In this document: piece after piece, positions 1 to 10,347 of the stretch | How positions within the stretch are numbered: the stretch's first letter is position 1 | Layout of the letters: each line of letters begins with the position of its first letter | NCBI GenBank assembly: GCA_008330645.1 | Contig: VLTN01000006.1 | Span: forward strand, 372,001-436,000 | DNA from: Cafeteria roenbergensis | Lineage: Eukaryota > Sar > Bigyra > Bicosoecida > Cafeteriaceae | Reading direction: 5' to 3' | DNA length: 64,000 nt | Made by a program: the position numbers and the translations under genes | Notes under the pieces: model-generated | What the model saw: only the letters and a program-made list of their open reading frames with translations | The model's database searches: none | Told to the model about the DNA's origin: nothing

Positions 1-2166
1 CAGGCGCGCCACGGAGCCGAGACCGAGCCGGGGGCTGCCGGAGACGTCGAGCAGCGACGGCGCGAGAAACATCCTCCTGCTGTCGGCCACAACCTCCAGG
101 GCGTCGGCCGAAGCCACAGCAGAGCCAGCGGCCCAGTCCCTCGCCGGAAGCTGTGAAGAGAGGGCGAGGAAGTGGCCAGCGATCCACCCGTCGAGAGTTG
201 CCGAGTCGAGCCCGCAGCCGCCAATGCAGAGCCGGTTCAGGCTTCGGGAGGCGGACAGGAGGCGGTACCAGCTGCTCGCGTCCGACCTCTCCGGCTCGCC
301 CGCGGACACAGGTTCGGACCCGTCTTCGAGCGGCCCGAGCGACACCAGGGCAAGGAGGCGCAGCATCCGGCTGTGGCACTGGGTGGCCTTGCTGCCGACG
401 AGCATTCTGGAGCCAGCTTGCACCAATGAGCCCGCCTCTGCGGCTGCGCCAGTGGCAGTCGAGGTGGACGGGAACGTCGCGGCGGCAGAGGAAGAGGACG
501 ACGACGACGACGACGGCTCGCTGCCCGTGGTGTGCTGCAGTACTGCCAGATCGTGGCAGCCGGCAATCATGGCAGACGCGCCCACGGCCGGGAAGCCGCC
601 GAGGGCACGGGCAACGAACTCCTTCGCCCAGCCGCCGGCCGCTGCCTCTGTCACGCACACTGTTGACGAGCCCACGGTGCCCCTCGCGCCCCGCCCGGCA
701 GCGCCGGTGCGGCCGGCGGCCAGAAGCGCCTGCGCCGGCGTGAGCGGCTCGGCGGCCGCTCCGCCGCCTCCGTCCTGCCCATCGAACGCAGCATCATCAT
801 CGCTGTCCGCCTCGCCGACCGCGCCTGCGCCCTCCTCCTCCTCCTCCCCTTCGCCTTCCGACCCCTCGTCGTCGTCTTCGACGTCGTGCCCGGCGAAGGG
901 GATGCCGGGCATGCCGCCGGGCCCCATCACGGGTCCCCCAAGGCCCCCCCCGAACCCCCGGCCGGCTGCGGCCGCCTTGCGCCGGCGATCGAGGGGGTCG
1001 GCGTCGTCGCCCCCGGCGGCGTCGTCCCAGCCACGGCGCTCGGCCAGGGCCGGCGCGGCGGGCAGCCCCACAGGCTCGCCGAGGAGCCCCGACACGTCCA
1101 GCGACACCAGTCCCGAGGTGGCGGCCTCCACCGCAGCGGCGAGCCCGGCAAGGCATGCCGAGCGGCGGTCCGAGCTGGCCCAGACTCGGCGACTGGCCTC
1201 CGGCGAGCCAGCGGCGACGGCGGGCCCGAAGCACGCCGGCGCCGGGGGCAGCACTCCCGTAGGCGAGGCGGGTGCCAGGGCAGGGGAAGGAGCCGCCTCG
1301 GCCGTGATCCGAAGGGGGCCGCGGCGCAGGCTGAGGTGCTGGGGCAAGGCTGCGCGCCGGCCAGAGCTGCAAGAGAGCCACGCGAACGCCGGCCCGAAGT
1401 CCTCGACGCCGTCAGCTGACGCGTCGCTCACGCTGAGGTCGAGGGAGCTAACGACGCTCCGGTCGCCGCTTGCGACGGCGACTGCAGCTGCGAGGTCGGC
1501 GTCGGTCGTGGCGCTGTCCTGCAGGCCCAGAGTGCTCGCGCGGCGGCAGACGGCGGCCACAGCGTCGCCGAGCCGAGACCCAGCGGCCAGTGATGCTGCT
1601 GCACCGCCAGCAAGGCCCACGAGACAGAGCTTCCGCAGTTTGGAGGCGAAAGGGCTGCCCAGCAGCCCCGCAACGGAGTCGCAGTCAGAGGCGCTTGCCC
1701 CGGCGTTGAGCACGAACAAGGCGATTGGACGCGCCGCTGCGGCCGCCGCGCCCAAAGCACTGAAAAAGGCTCGCGACGCATCGCCACAGCCGCCAAACAT
1801 GCGGCAGTCCACGGACACCTCGGCAAGCTTTGGGGCACGAGCCACTGCCGCGGCGAGCTCGGCTGCTCCCGCCGCTGTGCCAGTCAGAAGCTCCCCTCCG
1901 TGCGCGGTGCACGGGCCCAAGACGAGCCTCTCCAGCCGCTGCGATCTTGAAAGCGCGCAGCTGACGGCGCCCCTGACCTCAGCGGAAGGCCCCTCGCAGG
2001 TCATTCCAGCGAGCCGAACGCTCTCCACGCAGCGTGGCTGCTTCTCGGCCACCAGGGCCAGTCGCCGGAGCACGGCCGCTGGGACGGTACCGACCAGGTC
2101 TATGTTCGCAATGACACCGTCCTCCAAGTCGCCCACCCGGACATCCAGCATCGTTGCTCCTGCCAT
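1..2166 (-). CDS. LRR-like protein, C-terminus cut by window edge
   Basis: An open minus-strand frame runs from ATG at 2166 to base 1 without a stop (722 codons), so the C-terminus lies outside the window. The translation has leucine-rich-repeat-like stretches such as SLDLSVSD, LVSLDVSG, LNRLCIGGCGLDSATL and LLDVSGSPRLGL, resembling irregular ribonuclease-inhibitor-type LRRs. These are separated by a Gly-rich segment, an acidic run around residues 430-455 and a poly-Ser run near residue 550. No signal peptide or membrane segment is evident, so a cytosolic or nuclear scaffold is the likely kind of protein; no specific function can be named. A 700-codon plus-strand frame over the same bases is Ala/Ser/Pro-rich without family character and is treated as an antisense shadow. 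The next in-frame upstream stop lies before any other ATG, which supports the start. Confidence 0.65.
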   Translation of the reverse strand, partial: MAGATMLDVRVGDLEDGVIANIDLVGTVPAAVLRRLALVAEKQPRCVESVRLAGMTCEGPSAEVRGAVSCALSRSQRLERLVLGPCTAHGGELLTGTAAGAAELAAAVARAPKLAEVSVDCRMFGGCGDASRAFFSALGAAAAAARPIALFVLNAGASASDCDSVAGLLGSPFASKLRKLCLVGLAGGAAASLAAGSRLGDAVAAVCRRASTLGLQDSATTDADLAAAVAVASGDRSVVSSLDLSVSDASADGVEDFGPAFAWLSCSSGRRAALPQHLSLRRGPLRITAEAAPSPALAPASPTGVLPPAPACFGPAVAAGSPEASRRVWASSDRRSACLAGLAAAVEAATSGLVSLDVSGLLGEPVGLPAAPALAERRGWDDAAGGDDADPLDRRRKAAAAGRGFGGGLGGPVMGPGGMPGIPFAGHDVEDDDEGSEGEGEEEEEGAGAVGEADSDDDAAFDGQDGGGGAAAEPLTPAQALLAAGRTGAAGRGARGTVGSSTVCVTEAAAGGWAKEFVARALGGFPAVGASAMIAGCHDLAVLQHTTGSEPSSSSSSSSSAAATFPSTSTATGAAAEAGSLVQAGSRMLVGSKATQCHSRMLRLLALVSLGPLEDGSEPVSAGEPERSDASSWYRLLSASRSLNRLCIGGCGLDSATLDGWIAGHFLALSSQLPARDWAAGSAVASADALEVVADSRRMFLAPSLLDVSGSPRLGLGSVARL

Positions 2167-2797
2167 GCTGAGCGAGTCAGGGGTTGAGTTGGCGCAGAAA
2201 AATCTGAGGGAGCAGTGTCGCGATGCTTGCCCTGCGGCCGCTTCGACCGAGGAACGCAGTCGCGAAAAGAGGTCTTGGCAAGGACGAGTTCGCTTGCCTC
2301 ACCGCCTCGGCGCTGGGCTGGCCTAACGCTGTGTCCGGGGCGCGGGCTCCCGCTCGCAAGCCGCACTGCCGGCAGTATTTGGCCCGTCAAAGATCCCTGC
2401 AGAGTTTCGGCTCGCTCGCGGTTCGCCGGGCACGAGAAGCCAAGCCACTGCCGCCAGACCGCAAGGCTGGGCTCTTGGTGTCAGCATGGCATTGTTTCTG
2501 GGCGCCCCGACGAGCATCACGCCGCCAGGCTCAATGCGAGAGGCCGGGGCCGACGACGCCACAGAGCGCACCCAGGCGTGCAGCAAGGGCCCCCCAAGCT
2601 GGGCCCCTAGCAGCTGCCCTCCAACGAGGACCGTGCTGCACCTTCGGCCGCACGCCGTTGGTCTCCTCGACAAAGGAATCATTCAGCGAGGGCTCAAGTG
2701 GCCGCAACTGGAGCCTCTCGCACCCTCGCCGAGCATCTGAGGCACTCGCCCTCGGAGCGCCGCCGGGCGCACGTCACAGCCTGCGTGACAAGACAAG
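2167..2797. other. Intergenic region, no gene supported
   Basis: This stretch lies between the start of the LRR-like gene and the stop of the next minus-strand gene, so it should hold a promoter and a 3' end. Short open frames occur on both strands but none has family resemblance, a signal peptide or a splice-supported extension. No tRNA-like A/B box pair was seen. Confidence 0.5.
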
Positions 2798-4113
2798 CTA
2801 CCCCACGCGCGCCATTGGCCCAACTGGCCCTGCGCTTTGCGGGCGCCGCCTGAAAGACGGCCGCTCAATGGGCACATCCCCTCGGCCATCATACACGTCA
2901 TCAACGGCCGTGCTTCGCCGGCGCCCGCCCCGAGCTTTCGGTGCAGAGAATGGCCGGTCCCCAAACCTGGGGTCTGACCTGCCGCGTCTGAGCAGCTGCG
3001 TGGCCAGAAAGGGGGCCCCGCTCGTATCTGAATGGGCCAGCTCCTGCATAAGCTTGTTGCTGGATGGGGCGGCTTGCGAGCTCCCGCCTTGCATGGCTGC
3101 GGTCGAGGGCCCAATTAGCGATGCGCCCTGTTGAGGCTGGCTCGCAAGGCCGGCCCGCCATGCGCTTGAGGTGCGAGACGCGCGGTCGCCAGCATCAACA
3201 GGGGCACTCGTCCGGGCCTCGCTGTCAAGGGCGACCCCAGCCGCTGCTGCCTCGTCCGAAGCAGCGGCTGTTGCCGAGGAAACGCCTCGCAGGTTAAGCT
3301 GCCGCTTCCAGCGGGGGTCTCCGGGCACCGCGTGCCCAGACCGCCGGGCGCGGTCCAAGGCAGCCTGGAGCTCCGTCCGCATTTTCCTTGTGCTGTATGC
3401 CTGGAACAGGCGATCGAGGATTCGCTCCTTTCTCAGGGCTGCGATATCGGTCGCAAGGATCATGCGTTCGCCTCGGAGCGCCTTGGCCATGAGCTTCCAC
3501 TTCACCTCCCGATGGCTCCGGACAACGCAAGTCGCCTGAATAGCCCATGCCTGCGAGGAGCAGTCTCGCTTCGGCGGTGCCACGTCCGGTCGGCGGCATC
3601 CGGACTCTGCAGCGCAGTTAGCTCATCGGAATGGCTGAAAGGAGCACTCACCGTTGCAACAAACGTCGACGCCGCGGCAGCCCAGTCGAGCATCTCCTCG
3701 ACGATGACGAACTCGTCAAACCGAGCGAGCATCCACCGATCACATACTTTTGCCGCCGCAAGCGACGAGTGGCACGCTTGCAGAGCACTGGTAGCCAAAT
3801 GGCGCACTTGGCTCATTGACAGCCAGAACGTGTACGCCCGAAGCGCTTGAAGCGGCAGTGCGAGGGCGCAAGCGACGAGGAGCGCGAAGGAACCCCACGC
3901 ACTGTGCATCAACAGGCAGTGCGTCATGCCCAGTCCGCCCGCTGCAGAGACGAGGCCCAAAACCGTGCCGGAAAAGGACACAGACTCCAAAACTGCGGCG
4001 ACCTCTGCCGAATGCTGCGCCTGGTCCTCCACAGCTGCCATCTTGGACGCTGCCCAGACCTCCAGAGCGCCAAGCGCAGCCACGCATCCCCAAAGGAACA
4101 CAGCCCACTTCAT
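2798..4113 (-). CDS. Two-exon membrane protein of unknown function
   Basis: Proposed exons on the minus strand are 4113-3652 and 3550-2798, with a 101-bp GTGAGT...CGCAG intron (3651-3551) containing a CTAAC branch-like motif. Joining in phase 0 gives a 404-residue protein and removes the stop that otherwise ends exon 1. The start MKWAVFLWGC begins a hydrophobic signal-anchor. Further hydrophobic stretches lie at about residues 50-95 and around the exon junction (residues 145-165), suggesting three or four membrane passes. They are followed by a basic, helical KALRGERMILATDIAALRKE segment and a polar Ser/Arg-rich tail. The general shape (membrane segments near the N-terminus, long polar tail) resembles small organelle-membrane proteins, but no family was recognised. 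The gene is divergent from the HDAC gene. Confidence 0.6.
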
Positions 4114-4838
4114 TGGCCCAGCCGACTCATGCCATGCGATCGAGCGCTTGCGCCAGCATCGCCGCCAGCAGAACCGGCAAGGTGGCTGACATGGGCTTCG
4201 TTGCCAACCCCGAGCTGCGCATTCACAAGCAGCGCCCACACACACACAGCAGCGTGCGAGCCAGCCCGCCTGGCGGCTCGAGCGTGCGGGCTCGGCTCCC
4301 TGGGCCTCGGTGGTTGAAACCGGCGTCGCCACCAGTGGAGCCCCTTCCAGCATTGCGCTGCCTACAAGCGGGCGCACGCGGGTAGCGTCGCGCCGCCGCA
4401 TTGCCTTGTCCCTTGTTGCACGGAAGGGCAGGGGGAGGCGCGGGTGCCGTGCCCCGCAGGCGCCACGCACGCAGGCCAGTCGCCTCCAGCCTCAGGGCCT
4501 TGTGGCGCCGCGGCACCGGCACCCTCGGCCGATGCGGAGCGGAGCCCCACGCACAGGCACAGCAAGTAGGCTTTCCGTGACTGATGCCGACCGCGCGAGC
4601 GCTCCGCCCCGTGGGCCGGCATTCCGCCTCTCTCCGCCACATCGCGAGCGATTGTTCGCAGCCTCGCAAATACTGGGCAGAGCTGCCAGTATCAGTCGAC
4701 GATGCCGCCGGATCCGCCGCCCAGGCGGGCCACACGAGCCCGCGAGCCCATCCTCGGCTGCCACTTGGCTGGCGCCGTCGAGTGCTTCCCGCGCTGCCTG
4801 TGGCGACCGCACGTGGCTGACCTGCCCGACCTTGCGCA
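4114..4838. other. Divergent intergenic region, probable bidirectional promoter
   Basis: These 725 bp separate the starts of the minus-strand membrane-protein gene and the plus-strand HDAC gene. It is GC-rich without an obvious TATA box and has no supported coding sequence. A shared promoter is inferred only from the gene arrangement. Confidence 0.4.
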
Positions 4839-7800
4839 ATGGACTCTGCGGCTCCGGTTGGGCGCTTTGCGCTGCACGAGGCGGCCGAGCGCGGTGACGA
4901 GGGCGCTCTGAGCGCCATCCTGCAGGGAGGGGCGACGCGCGGCGAAGACGGCGAGTTCGTCCCGGCGGGAGACAGCGACGACGAGGACGGCGAGGACGCT
5001 GACGGCTCCATGCCCGACGCCCGCGACGGCCTCAGCCGCACCCCGGTTCACCTCGCCATCCTGCACCGCAACCAGGCGTGCCTCGACCTGCTGCTCGAGG
5101 GCGGCGCGAACCCGTCCCTCGGCCTGGACGGCCTCCCCGTGCTCTCGCTCGTGTTTGCGAGCGCCGCAGCGCCTGGCAGTGAGGGCTTTGGCGCATCCGC
5201 TGCCGCGGCTGTTGTGAAGGCAGGAGCGCCCCTGGATGCTCTGGACTCCAACGGCCGGAGCCCGCTGCACTGGGCAGCCGAGTTCGGCTTGCTCGCGGCA
5301 GCCAAGGCTGCGGAGGCGGCGGCCAAGGAGGCGGCGGACGCTGGGCCCGCCAAGGGCGAGGGCGGAGTCCCCGAGTTCATCCTCAACGAGCCCGACCCCG
5401 CCCGCAGGGCCATCCTCATGGAGGAGTACGGCCCTTCCGCTGCGGCGGAGCCGGAGATCCCCGAGTTCATCCGCAACGAGACCGACCCCGTTCGCAAGGC
5501 CATCCTCATGGAGGAGTACGGGCCCAAGGCCGGCGCCTCTGCGGCGGCGGACGAGGAGGCCAAGGCGCCTGCCGAGTTCGACGCCAAGACGCGCGACCGG
5601 CGCGGCCGCACGGCGCTGCACGCTGCTGCAGAGGGCGGCCACACCGACTTCGTCAAGTGGCTGCTGAGCGAGAAATCGGCGTCCGCCGACGTTGCTGACG
5701 ACACGGGGTGCACCCCGGCGCACCTGGCCGCGGAGCGCGGCCACGCCGCCACCCTGCGAGCCCTTGTCCCGAGCATGAAGGCGCCGGGAAGGGTGGACGA
5801 CGCGGGTCGGTCCCTCGGCGACTGCCACGCGCAGCACGTCAGCGCTGCCAAGACCGCCGCCGCCTCGGCCCGCGGCGGCGCAGCCGCGACGCCCTCTCTG
5901 GCTGTGGTGTGGAACGCCGGCGTGCTGCGCCACCGCACCGCTCCGCGCAAGCCGGCTGGGGTGCGAGGAGCGTCCGGCCAGCGCGCCGCGGTGCCCCCGC
6001 CCGAGAACCCGGAGCGCGTGACCGTGCTCGTCCACAAGGACTACGGCTGCCTGCGCGCTCCGGCCCTGGCAGGCGCGCCCTGGATCGAGTCCGCCCCGGC
6101 GCCGATGGCCGACGTCCTCCGCGTGCACGAGTTTGCCTACGTCCGTCGCCTGATTCGCGCGTGCGCCGATGCGGCGCAGGACACGGCTGCGCTTGCGTCC
6201 AGCACGCGTGACTCCTCGGCGTCCGAGGGAGCGGCCCCGACCGACGAGCCGGCCGACCTTCGCGAGAGCGACTCCCCCGCCGCAGTGCGCCTCCTGGACG
6301 CGGACACGTCAGTGTCGGCCGGCTCTTGGGAAGCCGCGCTCCACGCCGCGGGGGCCTCCTGCCGCGCCGTGGATGAGGTCGTGGCTGGCCGCAGCCGCGC
6401 CGCCTTCTGCCCCGTCCGCCCTCCCGGGCACCACGCCGGGCCCATGGGCCGGGTGGTCTGCGCCAACGACCGCAACGGGTCCCTCGGGTTCTGCCTCCTC
6501 AACAACGTGGCCATCGCTGCAGCGTACGCCCGCGCCACGTATGGCCGCTCCGCGTCGGACGACAAGGCTGTGCGCCGCGTCGTCATCGTGGACTTTGACG
6601 TGCACCACGGCAACGGCACCGAGGCCGCTGTTCGGAACCTGCAGCCCACCACGGTAGCATCCACCCTCTCTACCCCCTTTGCCGCCGCCACCATCGAGAC
6701 CGACGCCTACAAGCCATGGCTCGACGGCACGGACGGCGCTGACACCCTGTTCATATCCGCACACGGGTACGGCCACCGTGAGCCCACCACGGCGTTGGCA
6801 GAGGCGGCCCAGGCCGGGACTCTCCGGGCCGCGGTTCAAGCCCCCGTGCCCTCGCGGGCTCCCACAGTCGCCAGCCCGCCTGCGCCCGACACCCGCTCTG
6901 CCCTGGCGCGCGTGGCGAGCAAGGCTCCGGACTCGACTCACGGCTGGTTCTACCCCGGATCGGGTGCGGATGCTGGCTACGAGGGACTCCCTGACGATGT
7001 CCGGGCGATCGTGCCGGGGGGGCCTTCGCGCAAGGCTGTGGGCTTCGGGGGCGAGGGCGCGGACGACGATGACGAGGAGGAGGAGGACGAGGGCGGCAGC
7101 AGCAGGGCATCCAAGTCTGGGGGCGCAGCGGCGGTACCTGCTGGCGCTGCTGCCGGCTCGAGCGGCGCCGCTTCGTCCTCCTCTGCGGCTGCTGGTCCCT
7201 ACTCAGGCCGCGCGCCTCCCGAGGGCGCTCCGTCGTCCGCCCCCATTGCCGCTTCGGATCTCGACGCTGCCGCCCGCGGGCCGTCACATGACGGCCTTGC
7301 ACCCGGCATGTGCACCGCGCAGGGCGCGCTCTTGCCGGGCGAAGACGCCACCGCACCTGGCGTGATCAACGTGGGTTTGCCCGTGGGCTACAGCCGCGCC
7401 GACTGGCGCCGCGTCATGGCCGAGCGCGTGCTCCCCCGGGTGGCGGCCTTCTCGCCGGACCTGGTGCTCATTTCGGCAGGGTTCGACGGCCACGCTGACG
7501 ACGTGATGAACAACGGGTACGGCGTCCTCCGCGAGGAGGACTTCGCCTGGATCACCCGCCTCCTCTGCGGCATCGCAAAGGGCGGCCGAGTTGTGTCCAT
7601 TCTCGAGGGTGGGTACGCCATTTCTGCCGGCCCAGCGTCGCCCTTTGCGCGCTCTGTGTCGGAGCACGTGCGCGCCCTCGCAGAGGCCCCGCCCGCGCCG
7701 CTCGGAGAGGGCGGCGCCCTCGCCCCTGCGGGCTGGGGTTGGGACGCGGCCGCCGCTGCCCGCAGCGTGGACGCGTTCGAGCAGGGCATTGCGCGTGTCC

Positions 7801-8083
7801 ACGCGGAGGTTGAGGCTGAGCAGGCGGCAGCGGACGAAGCAGCGATGGCATCGGCCGCCGCTGATGCCCCAGTCGACACGGAGGAGTACGGGCGTGAAGC
7901 GCGGCGGAAGCGCCGGCGGGCGGTTGACTACGCCAAGCTCAATGAGGAGATGAGCGGCGGCGAGGAAGACGACGAGGAAGAAGAGGAGGTGTCGCGAGGC
8001 AGCCGACCCAAGCGTGCGAGGGCATCCGCCGCGCCTGAGGCGAGCGGGGATGCCGAAGAGAACGGCGGGGACGAGGATGAGGA

Positions 8084-8124
<41 letters not shown>

Positions 8125-8195
8125 GGGCGGATGGTGACGACGACGACGACGACGATGATGATGACGGTGATGATGCAGACGATGCGGACCAGTGA
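4839..8195 (+). CDS. Ankyrin-repeat histone deacetylase (class II-like)
   Basis: This single-exon gene encodes 1118 residues. Ankyrin repeats fill about residues 5-310 ([63 protein letters not shown]). They are interrupted by a tandem duplication at about residues 177-230. A zinc-dependent HDAC domain follows at about residues 390-960: RPPGHHAGP (catalytic His pair near 530), [11 protein letters not shown] (zinc-binding Asp/His near 585), ISAGFDGH (zinc-binding Asp near 880) and LEGGY with the transition-state Tyr near 925. All expected catalytic residues are present, so deacetylation of histone or other acetyl-lysine substrates is expected. A Ser/Ala/acidic insert splits the domain at about 730-820. 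The tail carries a basic [17 protein letters not shown] segment, likely a nuclear localisation signal, then a very acidic Asp/Glu run of about 40 residues. The ankyrin repeats probably recruit partners or substrates. Confidence 0.93.
5371..5530 (+). repeat. Internal coding duplication in HDAC gene
   Basis: Two adjacent copies of a roughly 30-residue unit with the pattern [18 protein letters not shown] lie inside the ankyrin region, between the third and fourth ankyrin repeats. The nucleotide sequences are close but not identical. The unit does not look like an ankyrin repeat. Confidence 0.8.
8072..8195 (+). repeat. GAC/GAG-type low-complexity run encoding acidic tail
   Basis: The last 40 or so codons of the HDAC gene are a near-repeat of GAGGAC and GACGAC/GATGAT units, encoding a poly-Asp/Glu tail typical of chromatin-associated proteins. 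Confidence 0.9.
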
Positions 8196-8522
8196 GGTTT
8201 GCGGGCGCGGTGCGTGCTTGCATGAGGCCTGTCGCTTCAACGAATTAGCGATGGTTGGGCTGGCAGCTTCACTCAGGCAGGGCCATGCAATCGAATGCAG
8301 CACAGGACAGGACAAGCTCGTGCCCAGCAGTGGCACCTGGCCCGCGGCAACGCGGTTCAAGGCGCCGCGCTCTCGGCGCGCGCGCAACGGTTGCTCAGGG
8401 GATCCAGGAAGCGTCACTGCCGGGGGGGCTCACACGCAGCGGCGCCGTCTGGCTGCCGCCAGGCAAGTCGCGCCGGGCAGACAGAGGCGGGGGGCGCGAC
8501 GCGAGGCGCGCTTGCAGGCAGC
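8196..8522. other. Convergent intergenic region
   Basis: These 327 bp lie between the HDAC stop and the G-beta stop. It should hold both 3' UTRs and polyadenylation signals. No gene or structured element was recognised. Confidence 0.4.
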
Positions 8523-9738
8523 CTAGGCCTGCGCCCACACCTCCAGGGAGTGGTCCCAGGAGCCTGTGCTCAAGGCGCTGCCGCTCGCGTTGAAGCCGAC
8601 GCACGAAATGCGCTGCGCCGCGTCGGCCCCGCCCATGGCCGGGTCTTCGCTGTGCTTGAGCTCGACGACGGGCAACTTTTCCGTTGAGACTGTCTTCCAT
8701 CCGCGGGCAGCCGCGTCCTCGAAACCGGCAACGACGAGCCTGGAGCTCTTGGAGCAAGCAACCGAGGTGGCAGCCTGCTTTGCGCTGAAGGCCGCCACGC
8801 AGCCCAGGGCGCGGATGTCGAAGATGCGGATTGTGTGGTCGTCCGACGCGGTGGCAAACGCGAGGCCGTTGGGCATGAAGTCGACGGCGTTGATGTCGCC
8901 CTCGTGGCCCATGAACGTGGCGACGGGGCCGCCGGTGCGCACGTCCCAGAGCAGCGCGCGCATGTCCGTTGAGCCGCTCACAAACTGGCTGGTGTTGTCC
9001 GGGTGCAACGACACACTGCGGCGGGCAGTCGGACAGCGGGGCGGGGCCGGGCGCACGCAAGCTGTTGGTGGGCCGCCGTGGGGCGTGCGGCGTATAGGCA
9101 ATGGTCTGCATCGAGCTTTTGCAGCGCCGCACTGCGCCACGGTCCTCTCACCTCATGACATCGCCTGCGTGGTCCGTGAGCCGGACTGTCGGCGCCTCGG
9201 TGACGACGTCCCAAACGATGCACGTGGTGTCGCCGGAGCTGGTCACGATTGAGTTGGTGCCCTTGATGAACCTGCAGCACGACAAGTAGCCGTCGTGGCC
9301 GGCGAGCACGGTCTTGGACTCGCTGATGATTGGAGAGTCCGCAGAAACGTCGTAGATTGTGCAGGCGTTATCGAGCCCGCCGGAGGCGACGAAACGCGGC
9401 GACTCGGACGGGTCGAAGCCGCAGGTCATCACCCAGCCGCTGATGAGGTTGACAAGGTGCACCTTGGACCCGGTGCGGGCGTTCCAGTCGATGAGCTTGC
9501 CGTCCTGGGAGGCGCTGACCAGCCGGTTCTCGTCGCCGCTCCAGTGCTGAGCGTACACCTTGCCGAGGTGGCCGTCCAGCTTGCGGTAGGACTTGAACGC
9601 AAAGGTGCTCGAATCCAGGCTGTCCGAGGACGCAGCCAGCATGTTGGTGTCGGCCTTGGTGTTGCGTGCCCGCCGAGACGCCTCGACCTCGTCGAAAAGC
9701 TTCTTCACTGCATCTTTGAGCGCGTGCGCATCCGCCAT
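8523..9738 (-). CDS. Heterotrimeric G-protein beta subunit
   Basis: Exons on the minus strand are 9738-9152 and 9015-8523, with a 136-bp GTGAGA...CGCAG intron. The spliced product is 359 residues, close to the usual 340-350. The N-terminus (LKDAVKKLFDEVEASRRARN) is the amphipathic helix that pairs with the gamma subunit. Seven WD40 blades follow, with family-diagnostic strings: LDGHLGKVYAQHWSGD, LVSASQDGKLIDWN, GWVMTCGFDPS, VASGGLDNACTIYDV, GYLSCCRFI, SSGDTTCIVWD and, across the junction, HAGDVMSVSLHPD. The exon join restores the GDVM-S-V-S-L pattern seen in the family. The protein should act at the plasma membrane with G-alpha and G-gamma in receptor signalling; neither partner is in the window. 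One oddity is that the last two blades are less conserved (GWKTVSTEKLPVVELKH) than in animals. Confidence 0.95.
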
Positions 9739-10347
9739 GACGCGCGCCGGTCAACCTGCGCACGGAGGGGCGGACGCCAAGCAGGAGGTGTGGCAGGGAG
9801 GGGTGGGGCGGGCCGCGGAGGGGGGCGCGCAGCCCGGGCGGGGGACCAGCAAGGCGTGCCGCTGCAAGCGAGGAGCCCGGGGCAACTGGATCGGCCTGCC
9901 AATGCCGAGCAAAGCCGGCCCAGCGGCGACCAGCGAGGCTGCGGCCACGCGACCCGGCCGGCCCTCCGCGCCGCAGACACGGCCACGCGCACGGCAGGGG
10001 ACGGCGCGGAGGGGCCCGCGGGCGCGTGGTGCGGCCGCGCGGCAAGGGCGCAGCGCGGCGGGGCGGCCGGCGGGACCGGTGGGCGAATGCGACCGGCAGC
10101 ACTCGCAAGCCCATCGCGGGGCCGGGCGCGCAGCCACTCACAGGTGCGCAGGTGCAAGAAAGCACCGAGCCGCTGCAGCGGGGTGGCTTCCGGGCCGCAC
10201 GAGTGCGCGCTCGGGCCGCCGGGGCAACGAGGCAGCGGCTGGGCACCGAGCGCTGGAATGTCCGACGAGCAACACGCCGGGCAGAGCAGGCGGCCGCCCC
10301 AGCACATTGTCGGGCGCCACCTCTTCCAGGGCGCTCCGCGTGCGCGG
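9739..10347. other. Divergent intergenic region, probable bidirectional promoter
   Basis: These 609 bp separate the G-beta start (minus) and the nucleotidase start (plus). It is extremely GC-rich with runs of C and G. No supported gene or RNA was seen. Confidence 0.4.

Noticed and set aside
224-2326. 700-codon plus-strand frame
   Set aside because: Low-complexity Ala/Ser/Pro composition with no structure. The minus strand over the same bases has LRR-like signatures.
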